From positions 11,610,001-11,674,000 of the forward strand of contig LR990060.1 of assembly GCA_905147135.1 (NCBI GenBank): 64,000 bases of DNA, in the 5' to 3' direction. The stretch is from Blastobasis lacticolella. Taxonomy: Eukaryota; Arthropoda; Insecta; Lepidoptera; Blastobasidae. This document shows positions 23,601 through 34,299 of the stretch, one piece after another. Both the position numbers and the translations under genes were made by a program. Position 1 is the first letter of the stretch; every line of letters starts with the position of its first letter. The notes beneath the pieces were generated by a model. It was given only the letters and a program-made list of their open reading frames with translations. It ran no database searches and had not been told where the DNA came from.

Positions 23601-26600
23601 CTCTGAACTGAGCTTTCTAATTAGTTGCGACCCGATTGGTCGAAAGGCGGGAGCAGGCCGGCGGACAAAGATGACTTACTATTTTCTTAACGCGAATGAA
23701 CTATAATACCTATACACATTACACATAGCAAAATACCGCGTATTTTCCAAATGTTTATTTATTTAATTACCATAAATTTACAGTACTTATACATTACTAA
23801 TATACTGCAAATATCAATAAGTATACAGGGTGTAAAAAGACCACTAGCATTAATTGAAACCCCATATTCTACTCATGAAACTGAACAACTTTCCCCAAGA
23901 AACATACCCGCGGAAACTCATAGTTTAGGCAGAAATCGAGAAAAAAAAGTTAAATTTTTGTACTAAAAAATATCAAGTATCGATAACTACATCGTTCACA
24001 ATTAATTTTGACACTCAAAGTTCAAATTTAAGTTAAAATAAATGGACTTTAAGTAAAAGCACGCAATGTAAAGCGTGCGGGCCGGCCGCGCGGGGTCAGT
24101 GGCCACTGGTACATTGCACGTCACAATTAATTATTTCTTTTAGGTTTGCGCTACAAAACCAAGTTAATGCTCCAGTGTCTAGACTAAAGATCCACAATAC
24201 AAGACACAATACCATGTCCATCAATATATATAATAAATTACCGGAAACTTTGAAAAAAGAAACAGATGGCAAAGTTTTTATTAGGAAGCTTAAGAAGTTA
24301 CTCTTAGCTAAGAGTTACTATAGTTTAAATGAATTTTTTAATGAGATAAAGTGATATAAATGACTTATTTTGTATTAAGGCTCTATATCTGTACTTGTTA
24401 TGACTTAGAATATAATTTTTCTAATGATTTTTATCGGTTATTGACATTTAATTTATTAAGAATGTATTGTTGACAATGTACTTAAATTTGATAAGCTGAA
24501 ATTTAACTTAATTTTATTTGAATAATTGACATATTTTCATTTTTGACGTATCGCTAATTGATTAATTAATTAATTTGTTATTAATGAACATGTAATAATT
24601 TATGCAATATGGAATCTAGATTTAATTGTTAAGATAATTTTGTTTTCTATATTTCTTATTATTTTGCAGTGCCCTCACAGGGTCACATGAGATACTTACC
24701 TATTTTTAAGATCCATTTTTTATATTACCATGTGAAGCAATAAATAAATGACAAATGACAAATTATGAAGTCATTTCCGCGGGTATGTTTCTTGGGGAAA
24801 GTTGTTCAGTTTTATGAGTAGAATATGGAGTTTCAATTAATGCTAGCGGTCTTTTTACATCCTGTATATATCTAACACACAAAACATTTACAATCAATAA
24901 ATCATAAATTAAAATACTAAAACATTTAATCAAGATATGCTGTTGTAACACCATTCCTCCCTCCACAGCGTAGATGGATGGGAATCCGTGGGCACTCTCC
25001 AGCAGAAACCGCCGTTGACTCTAGACAACGTACTCAGTTACGATGAGATGAAGCTAGCAGCTTTGCTGTATATTAGCGGACCGACCGAGTGTATCAACGA
25101 TGGTGAGAGGAAAAACGCGGGAGTGGTCAAGGAGGAAAACGCGGAGACAGACGCCATTATTATCGGTAGGTATGTAATGTTAACACTGTGTCTTTTAGCC
25201 GCTACCTCCTCACACCTTGAAGCCGAATTGGTCGCGAACTGTGCGGCTCCAAAGGAACTTTCTCCCACGCACACTAAGGTTGTGGAAACCTGGAGAGGTT
25301 TTCCCTGGAGAGTACAACGTGGAGTTCTTCAAGAAAGGGGTGAAAAGTTTTTAAGGAGTCGGCAACGCGTGGGTGATGCCCCTGGCATTGCAAACGTCCA
25401 TAGGCTGCGGTGACTGCGCACCATCAGGCAGGCCGTAAGCTTGTTTGCCACCTTAGTGGTATATAAAATAATATTGGCCGTGTGATGTCTGGCAGAGTAG
25501 AATAGCACCAACCCCCTACACTCGTGGGTGTCGTCGTACAAGGCGTCTAATGTTTTCGAGGCATAAGATCTAGTCTCCGTAGGCTGGATAATAGGCAGCA
25601 GCGTTTTCCATTGTTTTATTAATAGCACTGCGATCTCCAACTCGCCAGCCAAGCGTGGAGATTATGGTAATGCCCTTTCGTGGGAGATACCATAGTACTG
25701 TAGTGGACTGTTATGGGCTGTGATGATGATTAGCAACTGAAGATGTGGAGGTGGGAAAGTAAGTTCCCACGTCATTAGCCCATGTACTCTTGACTCGAGT
25801 GCTTATTTATCTATATCGACGTCCATTTCTGCCTTTGCAGGCGTGATAGGTACCCGTTTCGCTCGCAAATACCGCATGGACTACGAGGACATACTAATAA
25901 CCGAGAGTCAGAACTGCCTCGGTAACGGTTACGGCGAGGAAGTGACACCTACGACTTGCCTCAATGTATTGAAGACCACTTATGTGAGGAACAGCCAGTC
26001 GGCGAGACATATGTGGCGGCAGATGTGGGCGGAGTTCTATCAGGTGAGTGCGAAAGAGATGGCGGTATGAGCGAGGGAGATAGTTGCATATGAGAGATAA
26101 GTAAGTTAAACCCCTGTTATAGATATAAGTTGAATTTAGATTTAGAATTGTAACTTATTCAGTATTGTGATATCAAAATAAAATATTTCTAAGTTTATGT
26201 CTGTTACTGCAGACGTTTCGATTTGGTGGGAGCCGACCCAAGTGTCAGTTGCAGTCGATACAAATCTGTACGATGTACAAAATAAAGTCGCTTTTGGATG
26301 AATTCGGATGCGTGGGCGAGCTGACCTTGGTCGGACGTCCGACCACGTCCCCCGCACCTAAATGCGACTTAATTTTATAATGCGTAAGGATTACTATTGA
26401 CTGCAACTGACGGTTGGTCGGCTCCAGCAAAAACGGAGCGTCTGTTACTAGTTTTAACATTTTTTTCATTTTAGAGGTACATTTTGATTGATATTCAGAT
26501 TAGGATAGCCTCATACATCAAATAATAAATAAAGATAGCGCGCTGTCAACGGCGACTTGACGCCGGCTTCGTAAACATGTTTGGCATGACGGAGTTTGAT

Positions 26601-29600
26601 TGTCAATAGATTGATTGTTACTAGCGAGAAAATGTAATTGGCTTATTGGTTCTAAGATAATATTGATTATGTTTTATATAGCTGTTGGTACTCCAATAAA
26701 TAAATAGCAACCAATAGTTTGGTTTTCAATGTGTGGTGTAGGCGTGTCAAAATCATTCAATCACAAAATCAATCATCAAAAGCGCACACGCATTGGCAGC
26801 GCGTTTAGAGCGGCGGTTTTGTCAATTTTAATCATCATATCAGCCAGAAGACGCCTACTGCTGGGCATAGGCCTCCCCCAGAGATCTCTACAAAGACCGG
26901 TCCTGCGCTTTCCGCATCCAGCTGGTACCTGCGATCCTTACCAGGTCGTCGGTCCACCTTGTAGGAGGCCTGCCCACGCTGCGTCTACCGGTACGTGGTC
27001 GCCACTCAAGAACTTTACTGCCCCATCGGCCATCTGTTCTTCGAGCTATGCGCCCTGCCCACTGCCACTTCAGTCTGGCAATCCTTAGAGCTATGTCGGT
27101 GACCTTGGTTCGCTTGCGGATCTCCTCATTTCTGACTCAATCGCGCAAAGAAACTCCGAGCATAGCTCTTTCCATTGCCCTTTGGGTAACAGTGAGCTTT
27201 CTTATAAGGCCCATAGTGAGTGAGTTTTAATATGTTTCCATAAATTCTTCCGTTAATAGTTTAACAAACTGCATTATTACAGGTCCACAGCTACACATTC
27301 GAGGAGCTGACTTCCTACGTGTCAGTGCCAACGCGGGAAGTCGCTGATATGTACGCCGAGCGCTACGTCAGTGTGGGGGTCAGCCGCGGGGCCAACCCGC
27401 AGGGGGAACTCGTGTTCGACAACGAGGTGGGTCAGACGATATTTATTTATATAGTATGGGTATAGTATGTTATTGTATATTTAAGGGACTACCAATGTGC
27501 TTAATTAAACATTAGGTAATGTTCAAATAATTAGTTGTAGATAATATAATTTAAGTTGTAGTAATTTAATTTAAGACCTCAATATTGCCTCTACCGCTTC
27601 TTAAATGTCCTTTCAGAATGTTTAAGGTTGGCTGAAAGAAATCCCATTGTGGGATAAGCCCGCCTTTGCTTTGTAAAATATTTTTGTAACTCCTGTTTTT
27701 TTAAGCAATTAACAGTTTACATACATACATACATACGTCAGTGAGTCATAAATAAGTAAATGGGTCTTCGACAATAAGGTAAGTCAGTGGGTCAATGTGT
27801 GATTCGGATGGGCGGATATTTACGTGGAGCAGTACGTCAGCGTCAGTGTACAGTACAAGGGCATATGCGCATTACCACTTCATGAAAATTTTCGATATAA
27901 TGTCGACGCATTTTGGCACCCACCACATCAACGTAAAGTCAATAAAGTAGAGGATCAACCAAAGTCCCGACAAAAGTTTCGCCGAAAAATTCGGCGGACA
28001 TGTGGAGTACGCTTTAGGAGCGACTTCACACAGCGGCACCAGTCTACTCAGACCATAACGCATCCATCTGCGTCGAAAAATCGCGGTAAAAAACAAAACC
28101 AACCGTGATAACAAACCTGATAAAATGTGTAGTGAATAACCACGAGAGTGTAATATGATCCCTGTTGGTTCCCAGGTGTACTACAAGCGGCTGAGTGTGA
28201 TGGCGGAATGTATCCTTCTGGAGGCAGAACAGAGGGCGAGGGTCGCGGGGAAGGATGCCTTCGTCAACATCATTGGCGCGGGTGAGATTCTTGGCACTTT
28301 GGGGGGGGCGCGGGGCGAATATTATACGGCAGATTTCCGACTCGAACATGGTTGTATGACTAGGAAAGTTATGAGATAAAAAAATATTTACTTTTTATTA
28401 CAAATTTTCAAAATACTCTCTTTCGGCCTCTATATAGCGATTCATCCGTCTAAACCATGATTTGAAGCACTGGTCTTATTTAGAGAGGTCCTCAACTGCT
28501 GCTATAACATGCTTTTATAGCAGCAGTTAAGTCCTCACGTCCTCAGAGCTATCAAATTGAAAGACATAGACATTGATTTATTGATAAAATAATTTACACG
28601 TTATATATTAATTTACATTATTATATAATTCTGGTCTTTATACTTGTTTCATAATAATTCCTTCACCTTGACAATCGTAATCGTATCGTAATATTAACAA
28701 ATAACATAAAAACAATTATTACATAATAGCAATTCATTAAACAAAAATAATGATAATGCCACGGACACGAAAATAGTCCCACAGAACTAGATCAAGGCTA
28801 GAAGTCGGGTGGGTTTTTTCTAGATACTCAGTGTTTCACGCTTTATATATATATTTTGTAATTTGTTTGACAGGGCTGGGTGTCTGGAGGATCTCCTACC
28901 ACCAGAACGACGTATACATCCTGTCGTTCCTGGAGCGGATCCGGGCGTTCCTCAAGAAGGAGCTTTTGACGCACGTCTCTGATGTCAACTTCGCGTACGT
29001 GAAGCCCAATCAGAATATTTTGGGTGAGTATCGAAGGGAAATATAATCCATTCGCGGTAAGAAAATAGTGAGTCATCGTTGTCCGCTGGCCTAGCTCCGC
29101 GCCTCGACCAAACGGTAGGCTATTTACGTTACTCTGTAGCCAACAATTCTCTGATTTCAATGATTGAAATTGTTACTTTTGCGATTATTTATCGTCGATT
29201 TAATAGTTTCAATTTATTGCAATGGAAACTTGTTAGCAAGTGACAGAAAATAATTAGCAACAGCGTTACATAAATAGCCTACTGGTCGCAACAAATTAGA
29301 AAGCTAAGTTCACAGTGACCAGCTGACGGCAGAAAATAATAAAAATGAATAACCTCACTTGGAATACACAGCAAATACTAGATTGTCTGCTAAGTAAATG
29401 GATATTCATGGGATATCATTGACTTTATTTATAATTTGAAACAAATATGTGTATTTTTATCCATTAATCCAACTTAATCTTTTATTAAATATCTATAATT
29501 TGTTTGAATTTTTACTCCAATGTGAAAACACCTTTGCTCGCTATTTTCTTAACGCGAATGAACTATCAAAGCGTTTTAGGTTTTGAAAGTTGAGACGAAC

Positions 29601-31452
29601 ATACCTTGCTACCTTATCACTTTTTTACAAACAAACAGTCACAATTTACTTTACTTACCAGCCACCGTGACTATGCTCGATTTTGGTCAGTGAGAATAAA
29701 AATATATTTTTTTGTGACTTTAAAAAATTTTGCAAAAAAATCTGACGACTAATTTTATTTTTTGCGCGGTTGAATCAGAAATGAAAAGATCCGCAGATAG
29801 CTAGGCTTAAGTGGTAGTGGGCAGGGCACATAGCTCGAAAAACAGATGGCCGATGGGGCAGTAAAGTTCTCGAGTGGCGACCACGTACCGGTAGACGCAG
29901 CGTGGGGAGTCCTCCTACAAGGTGGACCGACGACCTGGTAAGGATCGCAGCTACCAGCTGGATGCGGAAGGAACAGGACCGGCATTGTCGAGATCTCTGG
30001 GGGAGGCCTATGACAAGCAGTGGACGTTTTCCGGCTAAAATGATAAAAAGTATCGCACGAGAGCCTGTGATCTAGGATTTGGCAGATCATATAATCACAG
30101 TAGAGAGAGTGCTATCTAACCTCCGTGACCCTGGTACAAGAGGAACATTCAGTCGCCTGAATGTTCAGGTTTCATCACTATGTTTTCTGTCGCCTTATGG
30201 CCGATTCTCTTATGAGCACCAGTTAGTATTCAACTTATGTACATAACTCAGAAAAGAGTTCGGAACGAGTCGGATCCCTTAACCTTCCGACTGATATGAT
30301 GAAATGATAAACCTTTTGTCAACAGCTCTCTTCGAGAACACAACGAGTCCATCCAGCCCTGATAGTAGCTCGTCGGAGAAGAGGATATTCTTCGAGAGCA
30401 AACGGCATCCTAAAGGTATGGCGTGATTGGTCTATAGCTGTAATAGTTTGTACAGATGTGTTTTTTTTTCAGAGGTTTAGGCGTGAAAACGTAACAGAGA
30501 AACAGACTTAGGCGCTGTCCGAATTGGCAGCGATCGTGCGACCATGGTCGTACGACGGGCGTTTGACAAATCGCTCTATCTTACTCTTTCATAATATATG
30601 TTTTCTCTTTTTACCCCAAACAGGTGGAATCAACGTCCAACTAGAGGACCGCGAGCCATCAGCCAAGCTGACAGGCGAACACGCGGGGAAACTACTAGTC
30701 ATGACCTACCCGTGGGACGGGAACGCGCATCCCGGGAACGAGTTCTGGTGAGCCATGATTGTATAAAAAACTTAAAGTATGAGCGAACATAGCGAGGTTG
30801 TAATATTTATCATTTTGGATTATATCTAAATTGTTGTAATTAAATCCCTAAACAGAAACCAAAAAAATTTTACGATATCAAGAATTAGTTTAAGGTCAGG
30901 CCTATATTATTAGCTCCTAGCATTTTTCATCAAAATCCGTGAGTTGTTGAGGGCGGATTCGTAGGAAAAAAACGTGTTTGTGTTCATCTACACATCCCAG
31001 TACGGCGAGCACAAGTTGCTCTCGAGCGCGAGAAAAGGCGCGACATAGATACTGCCATCTCTTTCATCTTAGTATTGAGAGAAGGAAACAAACGCTCTCT
31101 CGCAGCGCGAGCTGTGTCGCGGACACACTTGCGATAGCCGTGCTGGGATGTGTAGATGAATCCAAACACGTTTTTTTTCTACAAATCCGCCCCCAACAAC
31201 TCACAGATTTTAATGAAAAATACCTAAAATAACGTTATATCTCCACATCCCAGGCGGCCTACAGTACCGTTATACCTTCACAGGTTAGGCAGCCTGTACA
31301 CCTCTGGCGACCCGGCAGCCGCTTCTTCCACCCAAGTGGCTGAACTCCACAACGCCCATATCAACCTCGCCGTCTCCGGACAAAATGTCCGCGTAGCCGG
31401 CAGGGAAGGCATCAAGTCTTTAGGGGAATACTGCACAATACTGACCACGTAG
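20624..31452 (+). CDS. Conserved protein of unknown function, DUF4804-like, 544 residues
   Basis: Twelve coding exons: 20624-20658, 20747-20905, 21455-21574, 22175-22312, 24969-25165, 25841-26043, 27283-27426, 28176-28281, 28874-29023, 30326-30415, 30624-30747 and 31284-31452. The total of 1635 bases keeps phase at all eleven junctions. The first exon has an acceptor at 20608, so a 5' untranslated exon lies upstream. The protein starts MDILRHFQNISWCKPDWCFP. It has no signal peptide or membrane helix and is probably cytosolic. Conserved-looking blocks are LSYDEMKLAALLYISGPTEC, GVIGTRFARKYRMDYEDILI, GLGVWRISYHQNDVY, MTYPWDGNAHPGNEFW and SGDPAAASSTQVAELHNAHI. From memory these blocks fit the DUF4804 family, seen in bacteria, fungi and some animals; function is unknown and I could not check. 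Introns are filled with SINEs, MITEs and LINE pieces. Exons 9-12 have an inverted copy at 56440-59557. Confidence 0.85.
21771..21970 (+). mobile_element. RepA copy, 3' truncated
   Basis: It runs from GGCGTGTGGTAACCGG to GGAGATTATGGCACTAAC and lacks the last 60 bases. It lies in intron 3 of the 544-residue gene. Confidence 0.7.
22333..22672 (+). mobile_element. SINE-S1, near full-length
   Basis: The head is tRNA-like: GTTGCCGAGTGGGCAGGGCA, ACTCGTAAGCGAGAGGTACC and B box GGTTCGATC. The body contains TGTGTAACCATGATCCAATC and TCCACTGTAATTAGCTGATC and ends ACAACCGGGACATTAACGCC. About 340 bases. This copy serves as the family reference. Confidence 0.85.
22690..22900 (-). mobile_element. RTE-like LINE C-terminal fragment
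   Basis: The minus strand encodes [20 protein letters not shown] followed by DAEDRGR, the usual end of an RTE-type endonuclease-reverse transcriptase. Related ends are at 45580-45775, 54565-54680 and 60300-60430. Confidence 0.65.
22972..23290 (-). mobile_element. LINE 3' end (type 2)
   Basis: This is antisense, beginning at the A/T-rich end with GACAAACAGGCAAGCGGGCC and extending to CCCCGCTATGCCTTACCTCT. A parallel copy is at 46430-46690. Both contain a small hairpin of the form CAATACT...AGTATTG. Confidence 0.65.
23391..23705. mobile_element. MITE family M3
   Basis: Inverted ends TATAGTCCATTCGCGTTAAG and TTAACGCGAATGAACTATA are about 28 bases long. Other copies are at 29042-29566 and 33609-33982. 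Confidence 0.8.
23824..24870. mobile_element. TIR element M9 carrying a nested LINE
   Basis: The ends ACAGGGTGTAAAAAGACC and GGTCTTTTTACATCCTGT are inverted, and the arms continue for about 60 bases (CTAGCATTAATTGAAACCCC and complement). The copy at 38661-39020 has the same arms without the 600-bp insert. This gives the empty site. Confidence 0.75.
24152..24759 (+). mobile_element. 5'-truncated LINE inside M9
   Basis: The frame ends with RLKIHNTRHNTMSINIYNKL, LPETLKKET and KLLLAKSYYSLNEFFNEIK then stop, a typical reverse-transcriptase C-terminus. A 3' untranslated part ending AATAAATGACAAATGACAA follows. Confidence 0.75.
25180..25465 (+). mobile_element. LINE 3' end (type 1)
   Basis: The plus strand encodes SRQRVGDAPGIANVHRLR and stop, then CATCAGGCAGGCCGTAAGCT and CCACCTTAGTGGTATATAAA. 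It begins within about 15 bases after exon 5 of the 544-residue gene; its open frame is fused by chance to that exon's frame. Confidence 0.65.
25476..25730 (+). mobile_element. RepA copy
   Basis: It runs from GGCCGTGTGATGTCTGGC to GGGCTGTGATGATGAT, directly after the LINE tail in intron 5. Confidence 0.75.
26204..26451. mobile_element. MITE family M2 copy
   Basis: The arms share GGGAGCCGACC and CAGTTGCAGTCGATAC with the inverted arm ending CGTCTGTTACTAG. It lies in intron 6 of the 544-residue gene. Confidence 0.7.
26828..27230 (-). mobile_element. RTE-like LINE C-terminal fragment
   Basis: Read antisense, it encodes WAGHIARRTDGRW, VLEWRPRTGRRSVGRPPTRW and WMRKAQDRSLWRSLGEAY with stops and shifts. 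This is the conserved end of a non-LTR polyprotein. The same region occurs at 29757-30047 (+), 58440-58592 (-) and 60655-61830 (-). Confidence 0.7.
27737..27870 (+). pseudogene. Decayed partial duplicates of exon 7 in intron 7
   Basis: Near 27763-27790 TCTTCGACAATAAGGTAAGT mirrors the exon 7 end TGTTCGACAACGAGGTGGGT, including the donor. Near 27814-27860 GATATTTACGTGGAGCAGTA and ACGTCAGCGTCAGTG mirror GATATGTACGCCGAGCGCTA and ACGTCAGTGTGGG. Both are too altered to be functional exons. Confidence 0.5.
29042..29566. mobile_element. MITE family M3 copy, long
   Basis: Ends TAATCCATTCGCGGTAAG and CTTAACGCGAATGAACTAT are inverted. Starts 18 bases after exon 9 of the 544-residue gene. Confidence 0.7.
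29757..30047 (+). mobile_element. RTE-like LINE C-terminal fragment
   Basis: This is the sense copy of the region at 26828-27230, with CGATGGGGCAGTAAAGTTCT, CGACCACGTACCGGTAGACG and GAGATCTCTGGGGGAGGCCT. It is broken by stops. Confidence 0.65.
30060..30285 (-). mobile_element. SINE-S1 copy
   Basis: Antisense, with GATCTAGGATTTGGCAGATC, CCTCCGTGACCCTGG and TGTACATAACTCAGAAAAGA. It ends 40 bases before the acceptor of exon 10 of the 544-residue gene. Confidence 0.65.
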
Positions 31453-31840
31453 GGCTGGATGGACGGATGGACGGACAGGGAAACCTGTCGGGAAAGGTGA
31501 GCTAGGGCCTGGGCCAGCTCCGGCCCGCGGATGGGTGGAATCCGGCCCGCGACCATCGAATGGAAAGTGGCTTTCGGGTGACTACCTTTTTCACGAAAAT
31601 AAGCTGTAGCAGTTCCATACTTATGTTATATTCATGTGTGTTTCAGGAGATACTTATAATTGCCTATATCTTTATTTCAAAAACGAAATTTTAGGGATTT
31701 TTTTTAATAATCAAAAACTTGGCTCGCCTAGGATTTCGTTAGGAAAAATTGACAGGCAAAGGAAAAAGTTTGCCCATCCCTGAGCTAGGAGGTTAAGTGC
31801 AGGTTATTGGAAAAGTCATGAACTAGGTGCAGGGTGTAAA
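31453..31840. other. 3' flank of the 544-residue gene
   Basis: Probable 3' UTR and spacer. GGATGGACGGATGGACGGAC is a short tandem tract. No further exon seen. Confidence 0.4.
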
Positions 31841-32077
31841 CTAGTAACAGACGTTCCGTTTTGGCTGGAACCGACCAACCGTGAGTTGCAGTCGATACTA
31901 ATCCTTACGCAGTATAAAATAAAGTCGCTTTTTTTCGGTGCGGGGGACGTGGTCGGACGTCCGACTGAGCTGTCCGAATGAATCCAGAAGCGACTTTCCT
32001 TTGTACTTCGTAAGGATTAGTATCGACTGCAACTGACGGTTGGTCGGTTCCAGTCAAATCGGAGCATCTGTTATTAG
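31841..32077. mobile_element. MITE family M2 copy
   Basis: Begins CTAGTAACAGACGTTCCG and ends with the inverted arm AAATCGGAGCATCTGTTATTAG. The arms are nearly palindromic over some 70 bases. Confidence 0.8.
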
Positions 32078-32459
32078 TAGAAATGTGGCTAAGTACTGCG
32101 TCATATTGACGTTGGGCTAACAGTGACTGACAGAGGCAGTATGGCGAATGATTCCCTTGCCTGTTCTAGAGAAAGGAAAACAGGTTGTCGATTAGCACAA
32201 AATCATTAAAAATCATTTTGCAACCTTTTGATTTTGTACCCGCACAGCTGCTAGACTCTGTCTAAAAAGTAAAGCGACTTGGAAAATTATGAGATTGATC
32301 GAAATCACCAAGTAAGCAGAACTGATTGAGTAATGGAAATTTCCGTCTATTGAAACAATATTTACAGCCTAGGGAGGCTATCAAATTAAAATTAGGGTTT
32401 CCTAAAAGGCCACATTAGCGTTTCTTAATATGATTAATATTAGAGTGCCACAAACCTAT

Positions 32460-32716
32460 CAGTAGCCGTATTCACAGTGATTCGAAACCGTTTCCGAACG
32501 ATTCTACACGAAATTCGTGAGCGGCGAATCCGTGTCGATCGATTCGAAAACTGTTATTCAGAATCCCGATAGATTCCACGGAAACTCTACTCTCTATAAC
32601 ATATGAAAATTTCATCAAAATTAACTGAAACCACATTTTCCTAAGAACTTTTGCAGGGTCTTTTGTCGAATCCGTATCCGAATCCGATTTCCGAGCCATT
32701 GTGAATACGGCTACTG
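32460..32716 (-). mobile_element. MITE family M1 copy, 257 bp
   Basis: Same length as the copy at 5705-5961, in the opposite orientation. The 75-codon frame is open and extends by chance into the flank. Confidence 0.8.
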
Positions 32717-33215
32717 ATACTGTGGATAAAACTGGAACTAAGTGACGCCATTTCAAATTGTCATACCAATGTCAACAAACAGCCACGCTGCGACAAAGTT
32801 TGTGACAAATTAATATGAATGTGTCCTTTTTAGACCCTCAGGTTGCTCACTTGTCGATTTCTCAAACTTATAATTTTCCTAGACGCTTTACTTTTTAGAC
32901 AGAGTATATTATTGTTATATTAGATTGTGGTTATCTGGTTGCCGATCTAATGCTATTAGAATAATAAATGAAACGGTATGAAAACAACTTTTTATAATGT
33001 AGGTACTAGTTTAAGCTGCCCGCTGCCAAAATTTTATCATACTCAGTCCAGCGATTTAGCTGAAGTTAATTATTAATTATGAATCTTTTGGTTTTTTATA
33101 CTTACTGAAATAAAACAATATGTGGCTTGTGTGTGCATGAAGAGAGAAACAAGTATTAATGAAGATGACTGAGATAGGTTTTTTATAATATTAACTAGGT
33201 CACAATCTACCCAAA

Positions 33216-33331
33216 GGCGCCGTCCTAATTAGCAATGGTCTTGCGAACATGGTCGTACGACGGACGTAGCCCGACCAATAGGAGACCTCAAAACCGCCTG
33301 TCACACCACCGTTGCCACTGAGGACGGCGCC
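33216..33331. mobile_element. Small TIR element M7
   Basis: Ends GGCGCCGTCCTAATT and GAGGACGGCGCC are inverted. Half copies with GGCGCTGTCC are near 1200 and 30510. The centre has GAACATGGTCGTACGACGGA. Confidence 0.6.
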
Positions 33332-33608
33332 TAAGACAGACATCTATGTTTCGTCGAACGTTGCTTTCGCATTCAAAATGAAAGAAATGCTTACGGAAAT
33401 TTCTTTTAGTTCAATGTAACGCGAATTCCTTGTATTAAATTAAAAAATGTAGGCAAAAGTTGCCGATAAGTATCAGGTATAAGTGTGAGTGAGACAGACT
33501 ATAAAAACTAAGGCACAAAGGCAGACAGGCAAAATTAGGTTTTTATTTGTAAATTATTTTTAGTCGTCTGCCTAAGGCCACACATGCCAGTCCATCTCAA
33601 TAAATACC

Positions 33609-33982
33609 TATAGTCCATTCGCGTTAAGAAAATAGTGCGTAAAGGTGTTATCACAGTGGAGTAAAATTCAAACATTTTACATTTAAAAAAATATTAATTT
33701 TATTAATGCTAGAAATCAACATAGTAACACATTACACACAGTAAAATCAACATGGTAAAATCACAAATTAAAAATATAGTCGAGGATATTCATTTGCTTA
33801 GCAGCCAGTCTAGTATTTGCTGTCTATTCCAACCGGCGAGGTATTCATATTTATTATTTTCTGCAGTCAACTAATCACTCTGAAATTAGCTGTCTAATTT
33901 GCTGCGACCCGATTGGTCGAACGGCGGGGCTAGGCCGGCGGAGAAAGATGACATACTATTTTCTTAACGAGAATGAACTATA
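33609..33982. mobile_element. MITE family M3 copy
   Basis: Ends TATAGTCCATTCGCGTTAAG and CTTAACGAGAATGAACTATA. The internal sequence is clearly related to the 23391-23705 copy. Confidence 0.8.
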
Positions 33983-34184
33983 CCATGTATGTAAATAATA
34001 TACAGATTACATTTTGAGTACTGGAAAACTAAATATTTAGAGGAGAGATCTAACGAACGCAATAAGATAGCCCCATCGTGTTTGGGCTCTTTGGAATGGT
34101 CTAGATGAGTAGGCACTATACCGCGCGATAAAAGCTTGTTATGAAAAAATATTTTTCATATGAGGACTTATTTCAATAATGTCT

Positions 34185-34295
34185 GGGTTGTCAATGCGTG
34201 GGTGATGTCCCTGGTATTGCAAACGTCCAGAGGATGCAATGACTGCTTACCATCAGGCAGGCCGTAAGCTTGTTTGCCACCTTAGCGGTATTAAA
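34185..34295 (+). mobile_element. LINE 3' tail (type 1) fragment
   Basis: CAATGCGTGGGTGATGTCCC, CATCAGGCAGGCCGTAAGCT and CCACCTTAGCGGTA define the same tail as 25180-25465. Confidence 0.6.
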
Positions 34296-34299
34296 AAAA

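Noticed and set aside
27824..28108. 94-codon open frame in intron 7 of the 544-residue gene
   Set aside because: It has no domain and good splice sites on both sides skip it; only its first part is an exon 7 relic.
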